Shown here one piece after another: positions 16,030 through 27,406 of a DNA stretch of 64,000 bases. Within the stretch, counting starts at the first letter, position 1. Every line of letters starts with the position of its first letter. The notes under the pieces are model-generated. The model saw nothing but the letters and a program-made list of their open reading frames with translations, searched no databases and had not been told where the DNA came from. The DNA is taken from contig NZ_JAHBRX010000001.1 in NCBI RefSeq assembly GCF_018398335.1, positions 3,836,001-3,900,000 on the forward strand. Reading direction: 5' to 3'. Source of the DNA: Chelatococcus sp. HY11 (GTDB taxonomy: Bacteria > Pseudomonadota > Alphaproteobacteria > Rhizobiales > Beijerinckiaceae). The translations under genes and the position numbers were made by a program.

Positions 16030-16971
16030 ATGAACGAACGCAGCTTCGCGAAGATCTCGATGGGCTTGGCCTTGCTGCTTGTGTCACTGTCGCTCGGTGC
16101 CTGCAGCGCTTCTCGTGGAACGGTCTCCGACGCGCGTACATATTCTGGCACCAGCCGGGAATGTCTCGCACGTGCCATGTATTTCGAATCCAATCGCTCG
16201 AGTGAAGACGGCATGCTCGCCGTGGGCTCCGTGGTGATGAACCGCGTCGAGTCGCAGCAGTTCCAGAATTCTGTTTGTGGTGTCGTCGGCGCGCCCCGGC
16301 AATTCGCCCAAGGCGTCTTGTCCAAGCCGATGAAGGAAGGGGCCTCGAGGGAGCGCGCGCTCAAGGTAGCGGATGCCGTTCTTTCCGGCAGGCGCCACAA
16401 GGGTGTCGACAAGAAGGTCATGTACTTCCACACGGCCGGCTTGAAATTCCCCTACAACAATATGCATTACACGGTCGTGGCCGGTGGCAATGCCTTCTAC
16501 GAGAAGCGCGGCCGCAAGCCGACGATCCCGGTCGCGCCGATCGAGACCGCCTCGCCGGTCATCATGGTCGCGGATGCCCGGCCCGCCCCACGCGCTGTGC
16601 CGAGCTTCGTGACTGCCTCGGCGGATCAGCCTGAGCGCGTGACCGAAGCGCGCACGGTCGTCGCGAGCTATGCGCCGGTGCAGGAACCCGCGCCGGCACC
16701 TGTCGTCGCGCAGGTCCAGCCTCAGACGCAGCCGGCCGCGGTGGCCGTGCAGGCGGCGGTCGAGCCGGAGCCCGTCAGGACGCCGGTCATCCGCACGGCG
16801 ACGCCCGCAAAACCCGTCTACCAGCCTAAGCCGGTCGTCGTAGCCTCAATGATGCCGCTGCCGCCCAGCCGTTCGGTCGTGGCAGCTCCGCCGGCGCGCG
16901 CGCCGCGGAATCTGACGGAGCTCATCGAGGCGACGTCGCATGTGAATGCGGGTCTCGGCCCGATCTATTGA
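16030..16971 (+). CDS. SleB-type cell wall hydrolase, predicted lipoprotein
   Basis: A 313-aa envelope protein. Starting at ATG 16030 gives a lipoprotein signal (LLLVSLSLGAC, lipobox cysteine about residue 25); the frame is open upstream from 15925 but without a signal. The cell wall hydrolase (SleB/Hydrolase_2) domain is at about residues 35-155, with the family hallmarks LARAMYFESNRSSEDGMLAVGSVV (split here by context), the early Glu as probable catalytic residue, and a late FYEKR motif. Residues 170-300 are a Pro/Ala/Val-rich low-complexity tail, probably a periplasmic linker. It is expected to cut peptidoglycan. An intrinsic terminator follows at 17000. Confidence 0.8.
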   Translation: MNERSFAKISMGLALLLVSLSLGACSASRGTVSDARTYSGTSRECLARAMYFESNRSSEDGMLAVGSVVMNRVESQQFQNSVCGVVGAPRQFAQGVLSKPMKEGASRERALKVADAVLSGRRHKGVDKKVMYFHTAGLKFPYNNMHYTVVAGGNAFYEKRGRKPTIPVAPIETASPVIMVADARPAPRAVPSFVTASADQPERVTEARTVVASYAPVQEPAPAPVVAQVQPQTQPAAVAVQAAVEPEPVRTPVIRTATPAKPVYQPKPVVVASMMPLPPSRSVVAAPPARAPRNLTELIEATSHVNAGLGPIY

Positions 16972-16999
16972 TCATACCCACGTTTGCGGATGAATGCTT

Positions 17000-17026
17000 A
17001 GAGCCACCCCATGGGTGGCTCTTTTG
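17000..17026 (+). terminator. Intrinsic terminator after the SleB-type gene
   Basis: AGAGCCACCC (17000-17009), a 3-nt loop and GGGTGGCTCT (17013-17022) give a perfect 10-bp stem followed by TTTGC. Confidence 0.85.
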
Positions 17027-17079
17027 CTTTGTGCCGAATCAGCATGCGCACGTAATCGACGTAATCGGCGGAGTGGTCT

Positions 17080-18483
17080 CTACCGGCTCGCCGTTGCGGC
17101 CGGAGCGGCTTGCCAGCCGCCGCCCAAAGCCCGAAACAGCCCGACGCTGGCCTGCAGGCGCTGAAGATTCATTCCCGCCATCTGGTCTTCCGCCTGGAAG
17201 AGCGTGCGTTGCGCGTCCAGCAGCGTGATCAGATCCGTCGCGCCGGCGCGGTAGCGCGCATCGGCGAGGCGGAAGGCGATCTGCGCCTGCCGCTGCTGTT
17301 CCGCCACGAAAACGGACTGCCGATTGAGCGTCTCGACCGCCTTCAGCGCGACGCTGACATCGGCGAAGGATGCGGCGAGGACCGCGCGGTAGCTCGCGAT
17401 GAGTTCCTGCTGGGTGGCGAGCGCCACATCCCGTTGGCCGATCAGCCGCCCGCCCTCGAAGATCGGCTGAGCCAGCCCGGCGGCGAGGCCGTAGCCGAAG
17501 GCGCCGCCGCTGAACAGGGAGGTCAGCGCGGTGCTCGCAAGATTGGTGGTGCCTGTCAGGTTGATAGTCGGGAAAAAGGCGGCGCGCGCGGCCTGCACAT
17601 CGGCCCCGGCCGCCGCCAGGCGCTCTTCCGCCGCCTTGATGTCAGGGCGGCGCGTCAGGAGCCCGGAGGGCAACCCGGGCTTGACCTGCGGCGCGCGGAG
17701 GCCGGCGAGCGAACTGCCGGCTACGGTGAATGTGTCGAGCGGTTGATCAAGCAGCACCGCCAGCGCCGACCGGGCCTCGAATTCCTGCCTCTCGAGCTGG
17801 GGGAGCGTTGCCTCCTGGCCGGCGATGACCGCCCGCTGCTGGGCAAGGTCGAGATCCGTTCCCGCGCCGGCGCGGACGCGGGCCTCGATGGTGGCGAGCA
17901 CGCTGCGGGCATTGGCAAGATTGGAGCGGGCGATGCGCAGCCGGTCTCGCAGTGACAGCACGGTCAGGTAGTTGTTCACGACATCCGCGGTGATGCTCAG
18001 CGCGACCGTGTTCTGGTCGGCCGTGCTGGCCCGCAGCGTGGCCTGGGCGGCAGCCTCGTTGGCCCGAAGCCTGCCCCACAGGTCCACCTCGTAGCTGCCA
18101 CCGATGCCGGCCCCGTAGGACCGCGTGACGTTGCTGTTGCCGGCATTGCCGCGCAAGGCCGCGTCCGCATCGAAACCGATGCTCGGGAACAGCGCGGCGC
18201 CGACGACACGGGTGCGCGCCTCGGCCTGCAGGATTCGCGCCGCCGCGATCGCGATATCGGTGTTGTTGGCATGGGCGGTCACGACGATCGTGTCGAGTTC
18301 CCTGCTGCCGAAGCCGCTCCACCAGCCCGGGGCGGGCCAGGTCGGGGCGCTGTTGGCGACCGGTGCGCTCCAGCCACGCGGCTCGGCAACCGCTGGCTTG
18401 TCGCCAGGCGCGCCGACACACCCCGCGATCGAGGTCATCAAGGCCGCGCCGCAGCCATAGCCGATGATGGAGATGAGCTTCAT
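17080..18483 (-). CDS. Outer-membrane efflux lipoprotein, NodT/OprM (TolC) family
   Basis: A 467-aa outer-membrane channel of a tripartite efflux system. The N-terminus is a lipoprotein signal ([17 protein letters not shown], lipidated Cys about residue 22). Two OEP repeats follow, with family phrases such as [18 protein letters not shown] near residue 150, [31 protein letters not shown] (split here as a motif region) near 275 and [12 protein letters not shown] near 430. Its start codon overlaps the MacB stop codon by 4 bp, so macA-macB-channel form one operon transcribed leftward. Substrates could be macrolides, lipids or other amphiphiles; not determinable here. Confidence 0.9.
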   Translation of the reverse strand: MKLISIIGYGCGAALMTSIAGCVGAPGDKPAVAEPRGWSAPVANSAPTWPAPGWWSGFGSRELDTIVVTAHANNTDIAIAAARILQAEARTRVVGAALFPSIGFDADAALRGNAGNSNVTRSYGAGIGGSYEVDLWGRLRANEAAAQATLRASTADQNTVALSITADVVNNYLTVLSLRDRLRIARSNLANARSVLATIEARVRAGAGTDLDLAQQRAVIAGQEATLPQLERQEFEARSALAVLLDQPLDTFTVAGSSLAGLRAPQVKPGLPSGLLTRRPDIKAAEERLAAAGADVQAARAAFFPTINLTGTTNLASTALTSLFSGGAFGYGLAAGLAQPIFEGGRLIGQRDVALATQQELIASYRAVLAASFADVSVALKAVETLNRQSVFVAEQQRQAQIAFRLADARYRAGATDLITLLDAQRTLFQAEDQMAGMNLQRLQASVGLFRALGGGWQAAPAATASR

Positions 18484-20483
18484 TCGTTGGCGAGCGCGAC
18501 GACGGGATCAAGGCGGGACGCCTTGATCGCAGGAGCGAGACCAAAAAGGAAGCCCGTGCTGACGGCGCAGCCGAAAGCCAGGAGCACCGGGCCGGCGCTG
18601 AGCTGCACGGTCATGCCGGTCAATGTCGTGACCCAGGCGGCGAAGAAGCCGAGCGCGATGCCCGCGATGCCGCCGCAGGCGGATATGACGAAGGCCTCCG
18701 TCATGAACTGGCTCAATATGTCACGTGTCCCGGCGCCGGTCGCCATGCGGATGCCGATCTCGCGCGTGCGTTCGGTGACGCTCATCAGCATGACGTTCAT
18801 GACGCCGATGCCGCCGACGAGGAGGGAGATGGCTGCGATGGAACCGAGCAATATGGTCATGGTGTTGGCGGTCGCCGAGACTGTTTCGATCAGTGAAGCC
18901 ATGTTGCGGATCTGGAAATCCTCCTTTCCGTGCCGGTCGGTAAGAAGGGTCCGAACGTCGGTCTCGCTTTGGTCTATCCGGCTCGTGTCCGCCACCGCGA
19001 CAGTGATCGACTGGACATGGCGACGGCCAAAAATCCGGAGGCTGCCGGTGGTGATCGGAACGATCATCACGTCGTCCATGTCGCGCCCGCCGGAATTCGC
19101 GCCTTTGGGCGCCATCACGCCGATGATCTGGAAGGGCACATTATTGATGATGATGAATCGCCCCAGCGGTTCCTCCCCGTCGGGAAACAGGATGTTCGCG
19201 ACGGTGGTGCCGAGAACGACGACCGCCGCATAGCTCTCCGCATCCTCGGGCGTGAAGAAGGTACCATGCGCGATATCCCAGCGCTGGGCGACGGGATAAC
19301 CGGAGGTCGTCCCGGTGGCGAGGGTGCTGTAGTCGACGCGCCCGCCGCGCACCGTGACCGATGACGAGATCTCCGGCACGGCGACGATCACATTCTCCTG
19401 TTTCGCGATCGCCTCGGCATCCGCTGGCACGAGGCTCGTCACCGAGCCGCCGGCCGAGAAGCGCTGGTTGGGTGCGCCCGGGCGGACCAGAAGAAGATTG
19501 CTGCCCATGGCCGACACGCGGTCGAGCACGTTGCGCTTGGCGCCTTCCCCGACGGCCAGCATGGCGATGACGGAGGCGACGCCGATCATGATGCCGAGCA
19601 GCGTGAGAAGGGTACGGAACGGGTTGGTGCCCAATGCCCGCATCGCCATCTTGGCGGCTTCCGCCATTTGGCCGGCGGGATGACGGCTTGCCGGCGCCGG
19701 ATGGGCCGGCAGTCCGTGTGATGCGGTGCGGTCGAGATGGGTGAGATCGTTGCCGGTGTCGGACACGATCCGTCCATCCTGGATCTCGACCACGCGCCGG
19801 GTCTGCGCGGCGACATCGCGGTCGTGGGTGATCAGGATGATCGTGCGGCCTTCGTCCGAAAGGCGCTTCATCAGGTCAAGCAGCTGCTGTCCGCTCTTGC
19901 TGTCAAGGGCGCCGGTCGGCTCGTCGGCGAGAATGACGCGGCCGTCGTTCATCAGGGCGCGGGCGATCGAGACGCGCTGTTGCTGACCGCCGGAGAGCTG
20001 ATTTGGCAAGTGCTCCAGCCGCTCGCCGAGCCCCAGATCGGTCAGGATGCTCTCCGCCACCGCGTGGCGTTCGCTGGCTGGCCGGCCGGCATAGATGGCC
20101 GGGATCTCGACATTCTCGACCGCCGTCGCATTCGCGATGAGGTTGTAGCTCTGGAAGACGAAGCCGAATTCGTGTCGCCGAAGCTGCGCGAGTTCGTCGC
20201 GTGACAGATCGTCCACGTCGCGCCCGGCGAAGCGGTAGCGACCCGCGCTCGGCCGGTCGAGGCAGCCGAGAATGTTCATCAGGCTCGATTTGCCGGAGCC
20301 GGAGGAGCCGACGATCGCCACGAACTCGCCGGGATAGATCGTGAGCGAGATGCCCTTCAGCGCCTCGGCGCGAATGCCGCCATCGGTCACATAGACCTTG
20401 GTGATGCCCTCGAGCTCGATCAGCGGCTGAACCGGCACCTTCGGTTGCGCGAGAGACTGGCGGGTATCGAGCTCGACGTTCAT
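18480..20483 (-). CDS. macB: MacB-type ABC transporter (ATPase-permease fusion)
   Basis: A 667-aa inner-membrane protein. An N-terminal ATPase domain (about 20-245) has Walker A GSSGSGKS at 59-66, signature LSGGQQQR near 163 and Walker [15 protein letters not shown] first membrane segment follows at about residue 285, then a large periplasmic MacB domain (about 300-535) and three C-terminal FtsX-type segments (about 545-660). It transfers energy mechanically to the MacA/TolC-like channel. It is 13 bp downstream of the adaptor gene and overlaps the channel gene. The length matches MacB (about 650 aa). Confidence 0.92.
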   Translation of the reverse strand: MNVELDTRQSLAQPKVPVQPLIELEGITKVYVTDGGIRAEALKGISLTIYPGEFVAIVGSSGSGKSSLMNILGCLDRPSAGRYRFAGRDVDDLSRDELAQLRRHEFGFVFQSYNLIANATAVENVEIPAIYAGRPASERHAVAESILTDLGLGERLEHLPNQLSGGQQQRVSIARALMNDGRVILADEPTGALDSKSGQQLLDLMKRLSDEGRTIILITHDRDVAAQTRRVVEIQDGRIVSDTGNDLTHLDRTASHGLPAHPAPASRHPAGQMAEAAKMAMRALGTNPFRTLLTLLGIMIGVASVIAMLAVGEGAKRNVLDRVSAMGSNLLLVRPGAPNQRFSAGGSVTSLVPADAEAIAKQENVIVAVPEISSSVTVRGGRVDYSTLATGTTSGYPVAQRWDIAHGTFFTPEDAESYAAVVVLGTTVANILFPDGEEPLGRFIIINNVPFQIIGVMAPKGANSGGRDMDDVMIVPITTGSLRIFGRRHVQSITVAVADTSRIDQSETDVRTLLTDRHGKEDFQIRNMASLIETVSATANTMTILLGSIAAISLLVGGIGVMNVMLMSVTERTREIGIRMATGAGTRDILSQFMTEAFVISACGGIAGIALGFFAAWVTTLTGMTVQLSAGPVLLAFGCAVSTGFLFGLAPAIKASRLDPVVALANE

Positions 20484-20496
20484 GGCGGCCCCCGCG

Positions 20497-21732
20497 TCAG
20501 AAGCGCATGCGGGGGAGGCCCGGAGGGCCGCCGGGGCGGTTGCCCTGCGCGGTGCGGGCGTCTCCGGTGCGGTTGCCGACCACCACGCGCTCCCCTGGCT
20601 CTATGCCGGAACGGATTTCGGCCAGCACGCGGTTGGTCACGCCGACGTCCACGGGCCGGGTCTCGATCGAGCCGTCGTCGCGCACCACATCGACGGTCGC
20701 CTTCCGCTCGCGGCCGCCACGTTTCACCGCGGAGAACGGTACCGTGATCACATCGCTGGCTTCCGCCACCACGAAATAGACCTGCGCCGTCATCTGGGTC
20801 ATCAATTCCTGCTTGGGATTGGCGACGTCGAACAGGGCCGTATAGAGCACGACGTTATTGACGATCTCGGGGGTCGGCATGATCTGCCGCAGCGTGCCGG
20901 TCCAGCGCCGTTGCGGCATGCCGAGCGTGTTGAAATAAGCCTTCATGCCGAGCTTGAGCCGCGACACGTCCGCTTCCGACACCTGGGTCCAGATGGTCAT
21001 GGTCGACAGGTCGGCGATGCGCAGGATGATCGGGGCCTGCTGGTTGGTGTTCAGCGTCTGCCCCTTGCGCGCGGTCAGCGACACCACCGTTCCGGCCATG
21101 GGCGCGAAGATCTTGGTGTAGCCGAGCGTCGCCTCGTCGCCGCGGATCGTCGATTCAACCTGGCTGATCTGGGCTTTCAGCATGTCGATCTGCGCCTCAG
21201 CAGAGCGCGCGGCGGCATCGGCGCTCTCGTAAGCCTCCTCGCTCGTCGCCTTGTCACGGCGAAGCCTGCCCTGGCGCTCAAACACCTGGCGGGCGAGGGT
21301 CGCCTGCGCCTGTCGATCGACGAGCTGCGCCTTCAGGCTCGCAAGCTGCGCCCGCCCGCCCTCGACCCGCGCGACAAGCACGACGGGATCGATCTCGGCC
21401 AGCAGGAAATTGTTGGGCACTTCGTCGCCCACGACGACGTGGATCTGCTTGAGCTGGCCTGATACCTGGGCGCCCACATCCACATAGTCGCGTGGTTGAA
21501 TGTTGCCGAGCGCGGAGACGGCGTCCTCGATATCGCCGCGTGTCGCGACAGCAGTCACGGGTTCCGCGCGCGCCTCTGTCTCCGACGCGGCACGCATGTA
21601 ACCCATCGCCCCGGCTCCGGCCGCGAGTATCACGATCGCGAGGAGCGTGAGGCGCCAGCGCGAGCGTCCGCGGCGCTTCGCCGGCACAGGCTGCGCCTTG
21701 TTGCCCGCCGAGGGATTGGTGCTGTCGGTCAT
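20497..21732 (-). CDS. macA: MacA-like periplasmic adaptor (HlyD/MFP family)
   Basis: A 411-aa membrane-fusion protein with one N-terminal membrane anchor ([19 protein letters not shown], about residues 28-46). Then come a lipoyl-type barrel-sandwich half ([18 protein letters not shown]), a helical hairpin rich in Ala/Gln (about 105-200), and beta-barrel and membrane-proximal domains containing [11 protein letters not shown] and [16 protein letters not shown]. It links MacB to the outer-membrane channel. It is the first gene of the three-gene efflux operon; the 259 bp upstream hold the presumed promoter. Confidence 0.9.
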   Translation of the reverse strand: MTDSTNPSAGNKAQPVPAKRRGRSRWRLTLLAIVILAAGAGAMGYMRAASETEARAEPVTAVATRGDIEDAVSALGNIQPRDYVDVGAQVSGQLKQIHVVVGDEVPNNFLLAEIDPVVLVARVEGGRAQLASLKAQLVDRQAQATLARQVFERQGRLRRDKATSEEAYESADAAARSAEAQIDMLKAQISQVESTIRGDEATLGYTKIFAPMAGTVVSLTARKGQTLNTNQQAPIILRIADLSTMTIWTQVSEADVSRLKLGMKAYFNTLGMPQRRWTGTLRQIMPTPEIVNNVVLYTALFDVANPKQELMTQMTAQVYFVVAEASDVITVPFSAVKRGGRERKATVDVVRDDGSIETRPVDVGVTNRVLAEIRSGIEPGERVVVGNRTGDARTAQGNRPGGPPGLPRMRF

Positions 21733-21991
21733 CAGGGTTCGGCTCCGCCGTCGATCACTTCTGCCGGAACATCCCGAAGCTCAATCAAAGCGTTCGCTGC
21801 CTCAAGCCTGATATAAGTCGCGTATGTTTCTCTGATCGGTGATATCCGTGGGCAGATCAATAGCGGCAGCCGCGTCCACGCCGCCGAAATCGCATTAAAT
21901 TTTTGTAAACCTTGGCCGCCGCGCGACTGTTGCAGGCAAGTGTGGCAAGCTGTTGTAGCGCGACATCACGATCGCTGGAGCGTCGTGGGGG

Positions 21992-23512
21992 TCAGGCTCT
22001 GGCGCGAACGGCACCCAGTATCGCCGCTAGACCAGAGGTGCAGGCCGCGATGATGAGCATGGCGTTGGGGGCGTTGTGGCCGAGCAACCCGAAAACGGTG
22101 CCGGCTGCGGCAACGCCAAAGGTCTGGCCGACGAGGCGCGCTGATGACTGCATGCCACTGGCACTGCCGCTGCGGGACCGTGGAACGCCCATGAGCATGG
22201 TGATGTTGTTCGGCGTCTGAAACAAGCCAAAGCCCACACCCGCGAAGGCGAGCCGCCAGAGAATATCCATCGTTGTGGCCGTGGCGGGCAGCATGGCGAG
22301 CAGGGCGATCCCGAGCGTCATCAGCACGAGGCCAGCCGAAGAGACATAGGGCGCGGGGTAACGGTCGGCCAGACGGCCGGCGAGGGGCGCCGTGCAGGCG
22401 ACCGCGACAGGCCAGGCCGTCATCACGAAGCCCGCCTGGATCACCGGCCAGCCGAGGATGTCCTGCAGGTAGAAGGCGAGCGCCAGGAACGTCATGGCCT
22501 GGGTGGCGAAGGACGAGATGGACGTCAGGATCGACAGGCTGAATATCGGTCGTTTCAAGAGGTCGATCGGCAGGAGGGGCACCGGCAGTTTGAGCTGCCT
22601 GCGTACGAAGAACACGCCGACGATGGCGGATACGACGAGCTCCATTATCGGCAGGGTTCGATCCGCGGCACCGCCAATCGTACTGACCCCCCTGATCAAC
22701 AGGCCGATCACCACGGCATAGAGCACAGTGCTGATGGCATCGAAGGGGCGTCCTGAACGCGGAGTGAGCGGCAGGTAGCGCAGCGACGCGACAAGCGCGA
22801 AAAGGCCGATCGGAACGTTGACGAGGAACAGCCAGTGCCACGACGCGACGGAAAGGATCGAGGCGCCGATGGTCGGCCCCGAGGCGATGGACAGCGCGAC
22901 GATCACAGCCATACGCCCTGCGCCGACGCCGAGCATATGCGGCGGATAGATGAAGCGTACCAGCGCGAAGTTCACGCTCATGACGCCGGCCGCCCCCAGG
23001 CCCTGGATGGCGCGGCCCGCGAGGAGAACCTCGAAGGACGGCGCCACGGCGCAAAGCACCGAAGCGAGCGTGAAGACCGCGAGGCCGGTGCAGTAGACTC
23101 GCTTGTAGCCATGGCTGTCACCCAGGGCGGACAGGGGCAGCAGGGCAATCGTCACCGCGAGCTGGTAGATGTTGACGAGCCAGATGGCCTGCGCGGCGGG
23201 CACATTGAGATCGCGCGCCATGTGGGGCAGGGCGATATTGACGGCGGTGCCGTCGATCACGGAAAGGCTTACCGCCGCGGCGATGGCAATGGAGGCGAGG
23301 TTGCGGGCGGCGCGAGGCAGGCCTTCCTCGCTCATCGTGGGCTTCGGCGGATCCGCGGGCGGCGCGACGTCGTTCCCGGCTGGCAAGGCCTCGCCCCGCG
23401 CATTCATGTCCGCAGAGGTCCCGGAGGAAGTTCCCGCTTGCGGCCCCTTGGCATCCCGGCGGTCCCTGGAACGTTGATCGTCCTTGGCCGCCTTGTCGCT
23501 GGAAAGCGTCAT
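21992..23512 (-). CDS. MFS drug/H+ antiporter, DHA2 (EmrB/QacA) family
   Basis: A 506-aa inner-membrane exporter with about 14 hydrophobic segments. The first membrane helix is preceded by an unusually long polar N-terminus of about 70 aa rich in Asp, Arg and Pro. Family motif C-like and D1-like sequences are visible: VIDGTAVNIALPHMARDL in helix 1 and SALGDSHGYKRVYCTGL in the loop 2-3 motif A. It lies 260 bp downstream of macA on the same strand, with space for a separate promoter. No adjacent adaptor gene of its own is present, so the substrate and any partner are unknown. Confidence 0.88.
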   Translation of the reverse strand: MTLSSDKAAKDDQRSRDRRDAKGPQAGTSSGTSADMNARGEALPAGNDVAPPADPPKPTMSEEGLPRAARNLASIAIAAAVSLSVIDGTAVNIALPHMARDLNVPAAQAIWLVNIYQLAVTIALLPLSALGDSHGYKRVYCTGLAVFTLASVLCAVAPSFEVLLAGRAIQGLGAAGVMSVNFALVRFIYPPHMLGVGAGRMAVIVALSIASGPTIGASILSVASWHWLFLVNVPIGLFALVASLRYLPLTPRSGRPFDAISTVLYAVVIGLLIRGVSTIGGAADRTLPIMELVVSAIVGVFFVRRQLKLPVPLLPIDLLKRPIFSLSILTSISSFATQAMTFLALAFYLQDILGWPVIQAGFVMTAWPVAVACTAPLAGRLADRYPAPYVSSAGLVLMTLGIALLAMLPATATTMDILWRLAFAGVGFGLFQTPNNITMLMGVPRSRSGSASGMQSSARLVGQTFGVAAAGTVFGLLGHNAPNAMLIIAACTSGLAAILGAVRARA

Positions 23513-23756
23513 TCCTAGTCCATGGGGTGCGACCGCAGTCTCACAAAGCCACTAAAACTCCAATGCGGCTCTATCGTTTTGCGCAATCTGCGACAAGCGC
23601 TCATTGCGCATGGCTTCTTTCCTTTTCATGAATGCGCGGCCTCCGCCTTTATTTTCCGAATTCTGCAGCCTATAAGGCGCCACATTTCCTTCATTCATTC
23701 TGGATCGCCGTTTGTGGCCATTGCGCTGTGAGCCGATCCGCCAGCCGGAGCAGACC

Positions 23757-24506
23757 ATGGCCGGACATTCACAGTTTAAGAACATCATGCACCGGAAGGG
23801 CAAACAGGATGCCGTCCGGTCCAAGCTCTTCTCCAAGCTCGCCCGCGAAATCACCGTGTCGGCCAAGCTCGGTATGCCCGATCCCAACATGAACCCGCGC
23901 CTGCGTGCCGCCATACTGGCCGCCCGCGCCGAGAACATGCCGAAGGACAACATCGAGCGCGCCATCAAGAAGGCGTCTGGCGGCGATGGCGAGAACTACG
24001 AGGAAATCCGCTATGAGGGCTACGGCCCCGGCGGCGCGGCGCTGATCGTCGAGGCGATGACCGACAACCGCAATCGCACGGCGTCCGATGTGCGCTCTTA
24101 TTTCGGCAAGGCCGGCGGCAACCTCGCCGAAACTGGCGCGGTGGCCTTCATGTTCGATCGCGTGGGGCTCATCGAGTTCGACGCGGGCGTCGCCTCCGCC
24201 GATGCCATGCTCGAGGCGGCCGTCGATGCCGGCGCCGACGACGTGGCGTCCAGCGAGGATGGCCATGAGGTCTATTGCGAGCAGAGCGCGCTGGCCGAAG
24301 TCTCCAAGGTACTCGAAGGCCATTTCGGCGAGCCGCGCAAGTCCAGGCTGATCTGGAAGCCGCAGACCCCCGTGGCCGTCGACGACGAGACCGCCGAGAA
24401 GCTCATGCGCCTGATGGAGACGCTCGAGGATCACGACGACGTCCAGAACGTTTACGGTAATTTCGAATTCTCGGACGCTTTCCTCGCCAAGCTTGCGGAT
24501 TCGTGA
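23757..24506 (+). CDS. yebC: YebC/PmpR-family protein
   Basis: A 249-aa cytosolic protein of the conserved YebC family, described both as a transcriptional regulator and, more recently, as a factor that helps ribosomes through difficult stretches. The start at 23757 gives the canonical [18 protein letters not shown] opening. The three-domain fold is covered by [29 protein letters not shown] and [21 protein letters not shown]. The frame opens earlier (23712) but the N-terminus would be atypical. It precedes ruvCAB, as in many bacteria. Confidence 0.96.
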   Translation: MAGHSQFKNIMHRKGKQDAVRSKLFSKLAREITVSAKLGMPDPNMNPRLRAAILAARAENMPKDNIERAIKKASGGDGENYEEIRYEGYGPGGAALIVEAMTDNRNRTASDVRSYFGKAGGNLAETGAVAFMFDRVGLIEFDAGVASADAMLEAAVDAGADDVASSEDGHEVYCEQSALAEVSKVLEGHFGEPRKSRLIWKPQTPVAVDDETAEKLMRLMETLEDHDDVQNVYGNFEFSDAFLAKLADS

Positions 24507-24561
24507 GCATTCCGGCCTACGGACTGGTGTGTTCTCGCTTTGTTTCCGCTAGGCTGCAGGC

Positions 24562-25083
24562 ATGGTCATGCATCCGATTCGCATTCTCGGTGTCGACCCC
24601 GGCCTGCGTCGCACCGGCTGGGGCGTCGTGGCGGCGGAGGGCTCGCGTTTGTCCTTCATCGCCTGCGGCTGTGTGGAGTCCAATGGCAAGCTGAGCCTGG
24701 CCGAGCGGCTGCGCGAGCTGCATGTCGGCCTGACCGAGGTGCTGGAACGGCACATGCCGCATGAGGTCGCCGTCGAGGAGACCTTCGTCAACAAGGACGC
24801 GCAAGCGACGCTGAAGCTCGGGCATGCCCGGGCGATCGCTCTTCTGGTGCCGGCGCTCGCCAATCTTTCCGTTGCCGAATACGCGAGTAATCTCGTGAAG
24901 AAGACGGTTGTCGGCGTTGGCCATGCCGAGAAGGCGCAGGTCGGGGCCATGGTCAGGGTGCTCCTGCCGAAGGCGACGCCCAAGACGGCTGACGCCGCCG
25001 ATGCCCTCGCGGTCGCTATCACCCATGCACAGCACAGGCAGGCGCGTGCTCTGGCGCGGCGGGTTCTGGAGAGCGCATCGTGA
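24562..25083 (+). CDS. ruvC: Holliday junction endonuclease RuvC
   Basis: Resolvase that cuts Holliday junctions during recombinational repair, 173 aa. The catalytic acidic residues are in [14 protein letters not shown] (Asp near residue 12), [11 protein letters not shown] (Glu) and [13 protein letters not shown] (two Asp). A second ATG two codons downstream (24568) is an alternative start. The stop overlaps the ruvA start codon, so ruvCAB are coupled. Confidence 0.97.
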   Translation: MVMHPIRILGVDPGLRRTGWGVVAAEGSRLSFIACGCVESNGKLSLAERLRELHVGLTEVLERHMPHEVAVEETFVNKDAQATLKLGHARAIALLVPALANLSVAEYASNLVKKTVVGVGHAEKAQVGAMVRVLLPKATPKTADAADALAVAITHAQHRQARALARRVLESAS

Positions 25084-25697
25084 TCGGCAAACTGAAGGGT
25101 CTGGTCGATTCCTACGGCGAGGATTTCGTGATCCTCGATGTGGGGGGTGTGGGCTATGTCGTGCATTGCTCGACGCGCACCCTTCAAAATCTGCCGCAGG
25201 CGGGAGAGGCCGCGACACTCGCCATCGAAACCCATGTCCGCGAGGATATGATACGGCTTTACGGTTTCCGCTCGGACGCCGAGCGTGAGTGGTTTCGCAT
25301 TCTGCAGACCGTTCAGGGCGTCGGCGCCAAGGTGGCGCTCGCCATTCTGTCCGTCCTCGATCCCGGAGCGCTCGCCACGGCCATCGCCATGGCGGACAAG
25401 GCGGCGGTGGCGCGGGCGCCAGGCGTCGGCCCGAAGCTCGCCGCCCGCCTCGTCGCGGAGCTGAAGGACAAGGCGCCGGCGTTCGGCGTCGTCGATCCGA
25501 TCGTCGCAAGCCTTGCCGGCGCCGTCGAGGATCGACGCGCGCCGCAACCGGCAGCGGATGCCATCTCGGCGCTGGTCAATCTGGGCTATGGCCAGCCGCA
25601 GGCGGCCGCTGCCATCGCCGCCGCCATGCGGCAAAGCGGGGAGGACGCGCCGACCGCGACCCTGATCCGGCTCGGCCTTAAGGAACTGGCGCGATGA
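25080..25697 (+). CDS. ruvA: Holliday junction DNA helicase subunit RuvA
   Basis: Junction-binding subunit of the RuvAB branch-migration motor, 205 aa. The N-terminal OB domain begins [23 protein letters not shown] (family-typical). The two HhH motifs are at about 70-130 ([13 protein letters not shown] and [13 protein letters not shown]). The C-terminal domain III, which contacts RuvB, is at about 160-205. It starts with GTG 25080, overlapping ruvC by 4 bp, and overlaps ruvB by 4 bp. Confidence 0.97.
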   Translation: MIGKLKGLVDSYGEDFVILDVGGVGYVVHCSTRTLQNLPQAGEAATLAIETHVREDMIRLYGFRSDAEREWFRILQTVQGVGAKVALAILSVLDPGALATAIAMADKAAVARAPGVGPKLAARLVAELKDKAPAFGVVDPIVASLAGAVEDRRAPQPAADAISALVNLGYGQPQAAAAIAAAMRQSGEDAPTATLIRLGLKELAR

Positions 25698-26731
25698 ATA
25701 CTCCTTCCCGCCTCGTGACCGCCGAGAAGCGCGACGACGATCAGGAGATGTCGCTGCGCCCGCTGGCGCTGGGCGAATTCATCGGCCAGGCGGCGGCGCG
25801 GGCCAATCTTGGTGTCTTCATCGAAGCGGCCAAGACACGGGGCGACGCGCTCGACCATGTGCTGTTCGTGGGACCGCCCGGCCTCGGCAAGACGACGCTG
25901 GCGCAGATCGTCGCGCGGGAGCTCGGCGTCAATTTCCGTTCGACCTCGGGACCGGTGATCGCCAAGGCCGGCGATCTCGCCGCGCAGCTCACCAATCTGG
26001 AAGAGCGCGACGTGCTTTTCATCGACGAGATCCACCGTCTCAATCCGGCGGTGGAGGAAATCCTCTATCCGGCGATGGAGGACTACCAGCTCGATCTCAT
26101 CATCGGCGAGGGGCCGGCGGCGCGCTCGGTCAAGATCGACTTGCCGAAATTCACCCTCGTCGGCGCGACGACCCGGCAGGGCCTCCTGACGACGCCGTTG
26201 CGCGACCGCTTCGGCATCCCCATCCGCCTGCAGTTCTATACGGTGGAGGAGCTGGAGCTCATCGTCTCGCGCGGCGCGCGCGTGCTCGGCATCGGCATGA
26301 GCGACGACGGCGCCAACGAGATCGCCCGGAGGGCGCGCGGCACGCCGCGCATCGCGGGGCGTCTCCTGCGCCGCGTGCGTGATTTCGCTATCGTCGACGG
26401 CAATGCCACGGTCACCCGGAGTGTCGCCGACAAGGCGCTGGGCCTGCTCGACGTCGATGGGGTGGGCCTTGACCTCATGGACCGGCGCTATCTGACGATG
26501 ATCGCCACATCCTTCGGGGGAGGGCCGGTCGGGATAGAGACGATCGCGGCGGCGCTCTCGGAGCCGCGGGACGCCATCGAGGAGATCATCGAGCCCTTCC
26601 TGATCCAGAAGGGCTTTGTCCAGCGCACGCCGCGCGGACGCATGTTGACCCCGCACGCTTTCCGCCACCTCGGCCTCGCCGAGCCGACCCGTGAGGGGCC
26701 GCAGATGCCGCTCTTCGATGAAGGCGATTGA
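25694..26731 (+). CDS. ruvB: Holliday junction DNA helicase subunit RuvB
   Basis: AAA+ motor of branch migration, 345 aa. Walker A is GPPGLGKTT at about residues 58-66, Walker [11 protein letters not shown], sensor 1 LVGATTRQG, the arginine-finger region [11 protein letters not shown], and a C-terminal winged helix ([21 protein letters not shown]). It overlaps ruvA by 4 bp. Its stop is followed 42 bp later by the TetR gene. Confidence 0.98.
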   Translation: MNTPSRLVTAEKRDDDQEMSLRPLALGEFIGQAAARANLGVFIEAAKTRGDALDHVLFVGPPGLGKTTLAQIVARELGVNFRSTSGPVIAKAGDLAAQLTNLEERDVLFIDEIHRLNPAVEEILYPAMEDYQLDLIIGEGPAARSVKIDLPKFTLVGATTRQGLLTTPLRDRFGIPIRLQFYTVEELELIVSRGARVLGIGMSDDGANEIARRARGTPRIAGRLLRRVRDFAIVDGNATVTRSVADKALGLLDVDGVGLDLMDRRYLTMIATSFGGGPVGIETIAAALSEPRDAIEEIIEPFLIQKGFVQRTPRGRMLTPHAFRHLGLAEPTREGPQMPLFDEGD

Positions 26732-26773
26732 GCCTGTCGACGGCCGCGCTTCCGTCATGTAAAGCCTCGTCAC

Positions 26774-27406
26774 ATGAGCTGGTCGAAAAAGGATGGTCCG
26801 CGCGGCTATCATCATGGCAACCTGAGGGAAGCCCTGATGCAGGCGGCGCTCGACCTGATCAACGAGAAAGGCACGGCGGGCGCGACCTTCGCCGAGGCCG
26901 CGCGGCGCGCGGGTGTGAGCCCAGCCGCGCCCTATCGTCACTTTCGCGACCGCGATGAACTTCTGGCGGCTGTGGCCGCCTCAGGCTTTGCACAGTTCGC
27001 GGAAGCGCTGCAGACCGCCTGGAACCAGGGGCAACCACACCCGGCGCAGGCTTTCGAGCGCATGGGCAAGGCTTACCTCGCCTTTGCCCGCGACAATCCG
27101 GCGCTTTATGTGGCGATGTTCGAATCGGGCCTGCCGGCCGATGCCAGCGCTGAACTTCAACAGGCGGCCGAGCGCGCTTTCGGTGTGCTGCGGAGCGGCG
27201 CCGAGGCCCTGGTGGCGACCATGCCGGCACCCGGTCGTCCGCCCGCGCTCATGGTGGCCCTCCACATCTGGTCCATGGCACATGGGGTCGCCAGCCTGTT
27301 CGGCCGCGCGGACGCCGCGCGACGCAAGGTGCCGATGGCGCCCGAAGACCTCCTCGAGGCAGGGTTCCTGATCTATCTCAAGGGATTGGGCGGGGCGCCC
27401 GAGTAG
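26774..27406 (+). CDS. TetR-family transcriptional regulator
   Basis: A 210-aa repressor. The N-terminal helix-turn-helix is at about residues 14-60 (ALMQAALDLINEKGTAGATFAEAARRAGVS, then PAAPYRHFRDRDELL). The C-terminal ligand domain is of the WHG type (about 85-205; LHIWSMAHGVASLFG). It is 43 bp after ruvB on the same strand, but its likely regulatory partner is the DUF2852 gene 360 bp downstream, where an inverted repeat overlaps the promoter. Ligand unknown. Confidence 0.88.
   Translation: MSWSKKDGPRGYHHGNLREALMQAALDLINEKGTAGATFAEAARRAGVSPAAPYRHFRDRDELLAAVAASGFAQFAEALQTAWNQGQPHPAQAFERMGKAYLAFARDNPALYVAMFESGLPADASAELQQAAERAFGVLRSGAEALVATMPAPGRPPALMVALHIWSMAHGVASLFGRADAARRKVPMAPEDLLEAGFLIYLKGLGGAPE

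Noticed and set aside
25586-26941. 451-codon minus-strand frame opposite ruvB
   Set aside because: ruvB motifs are unambiguous; the antisense product has no recognisable domain.
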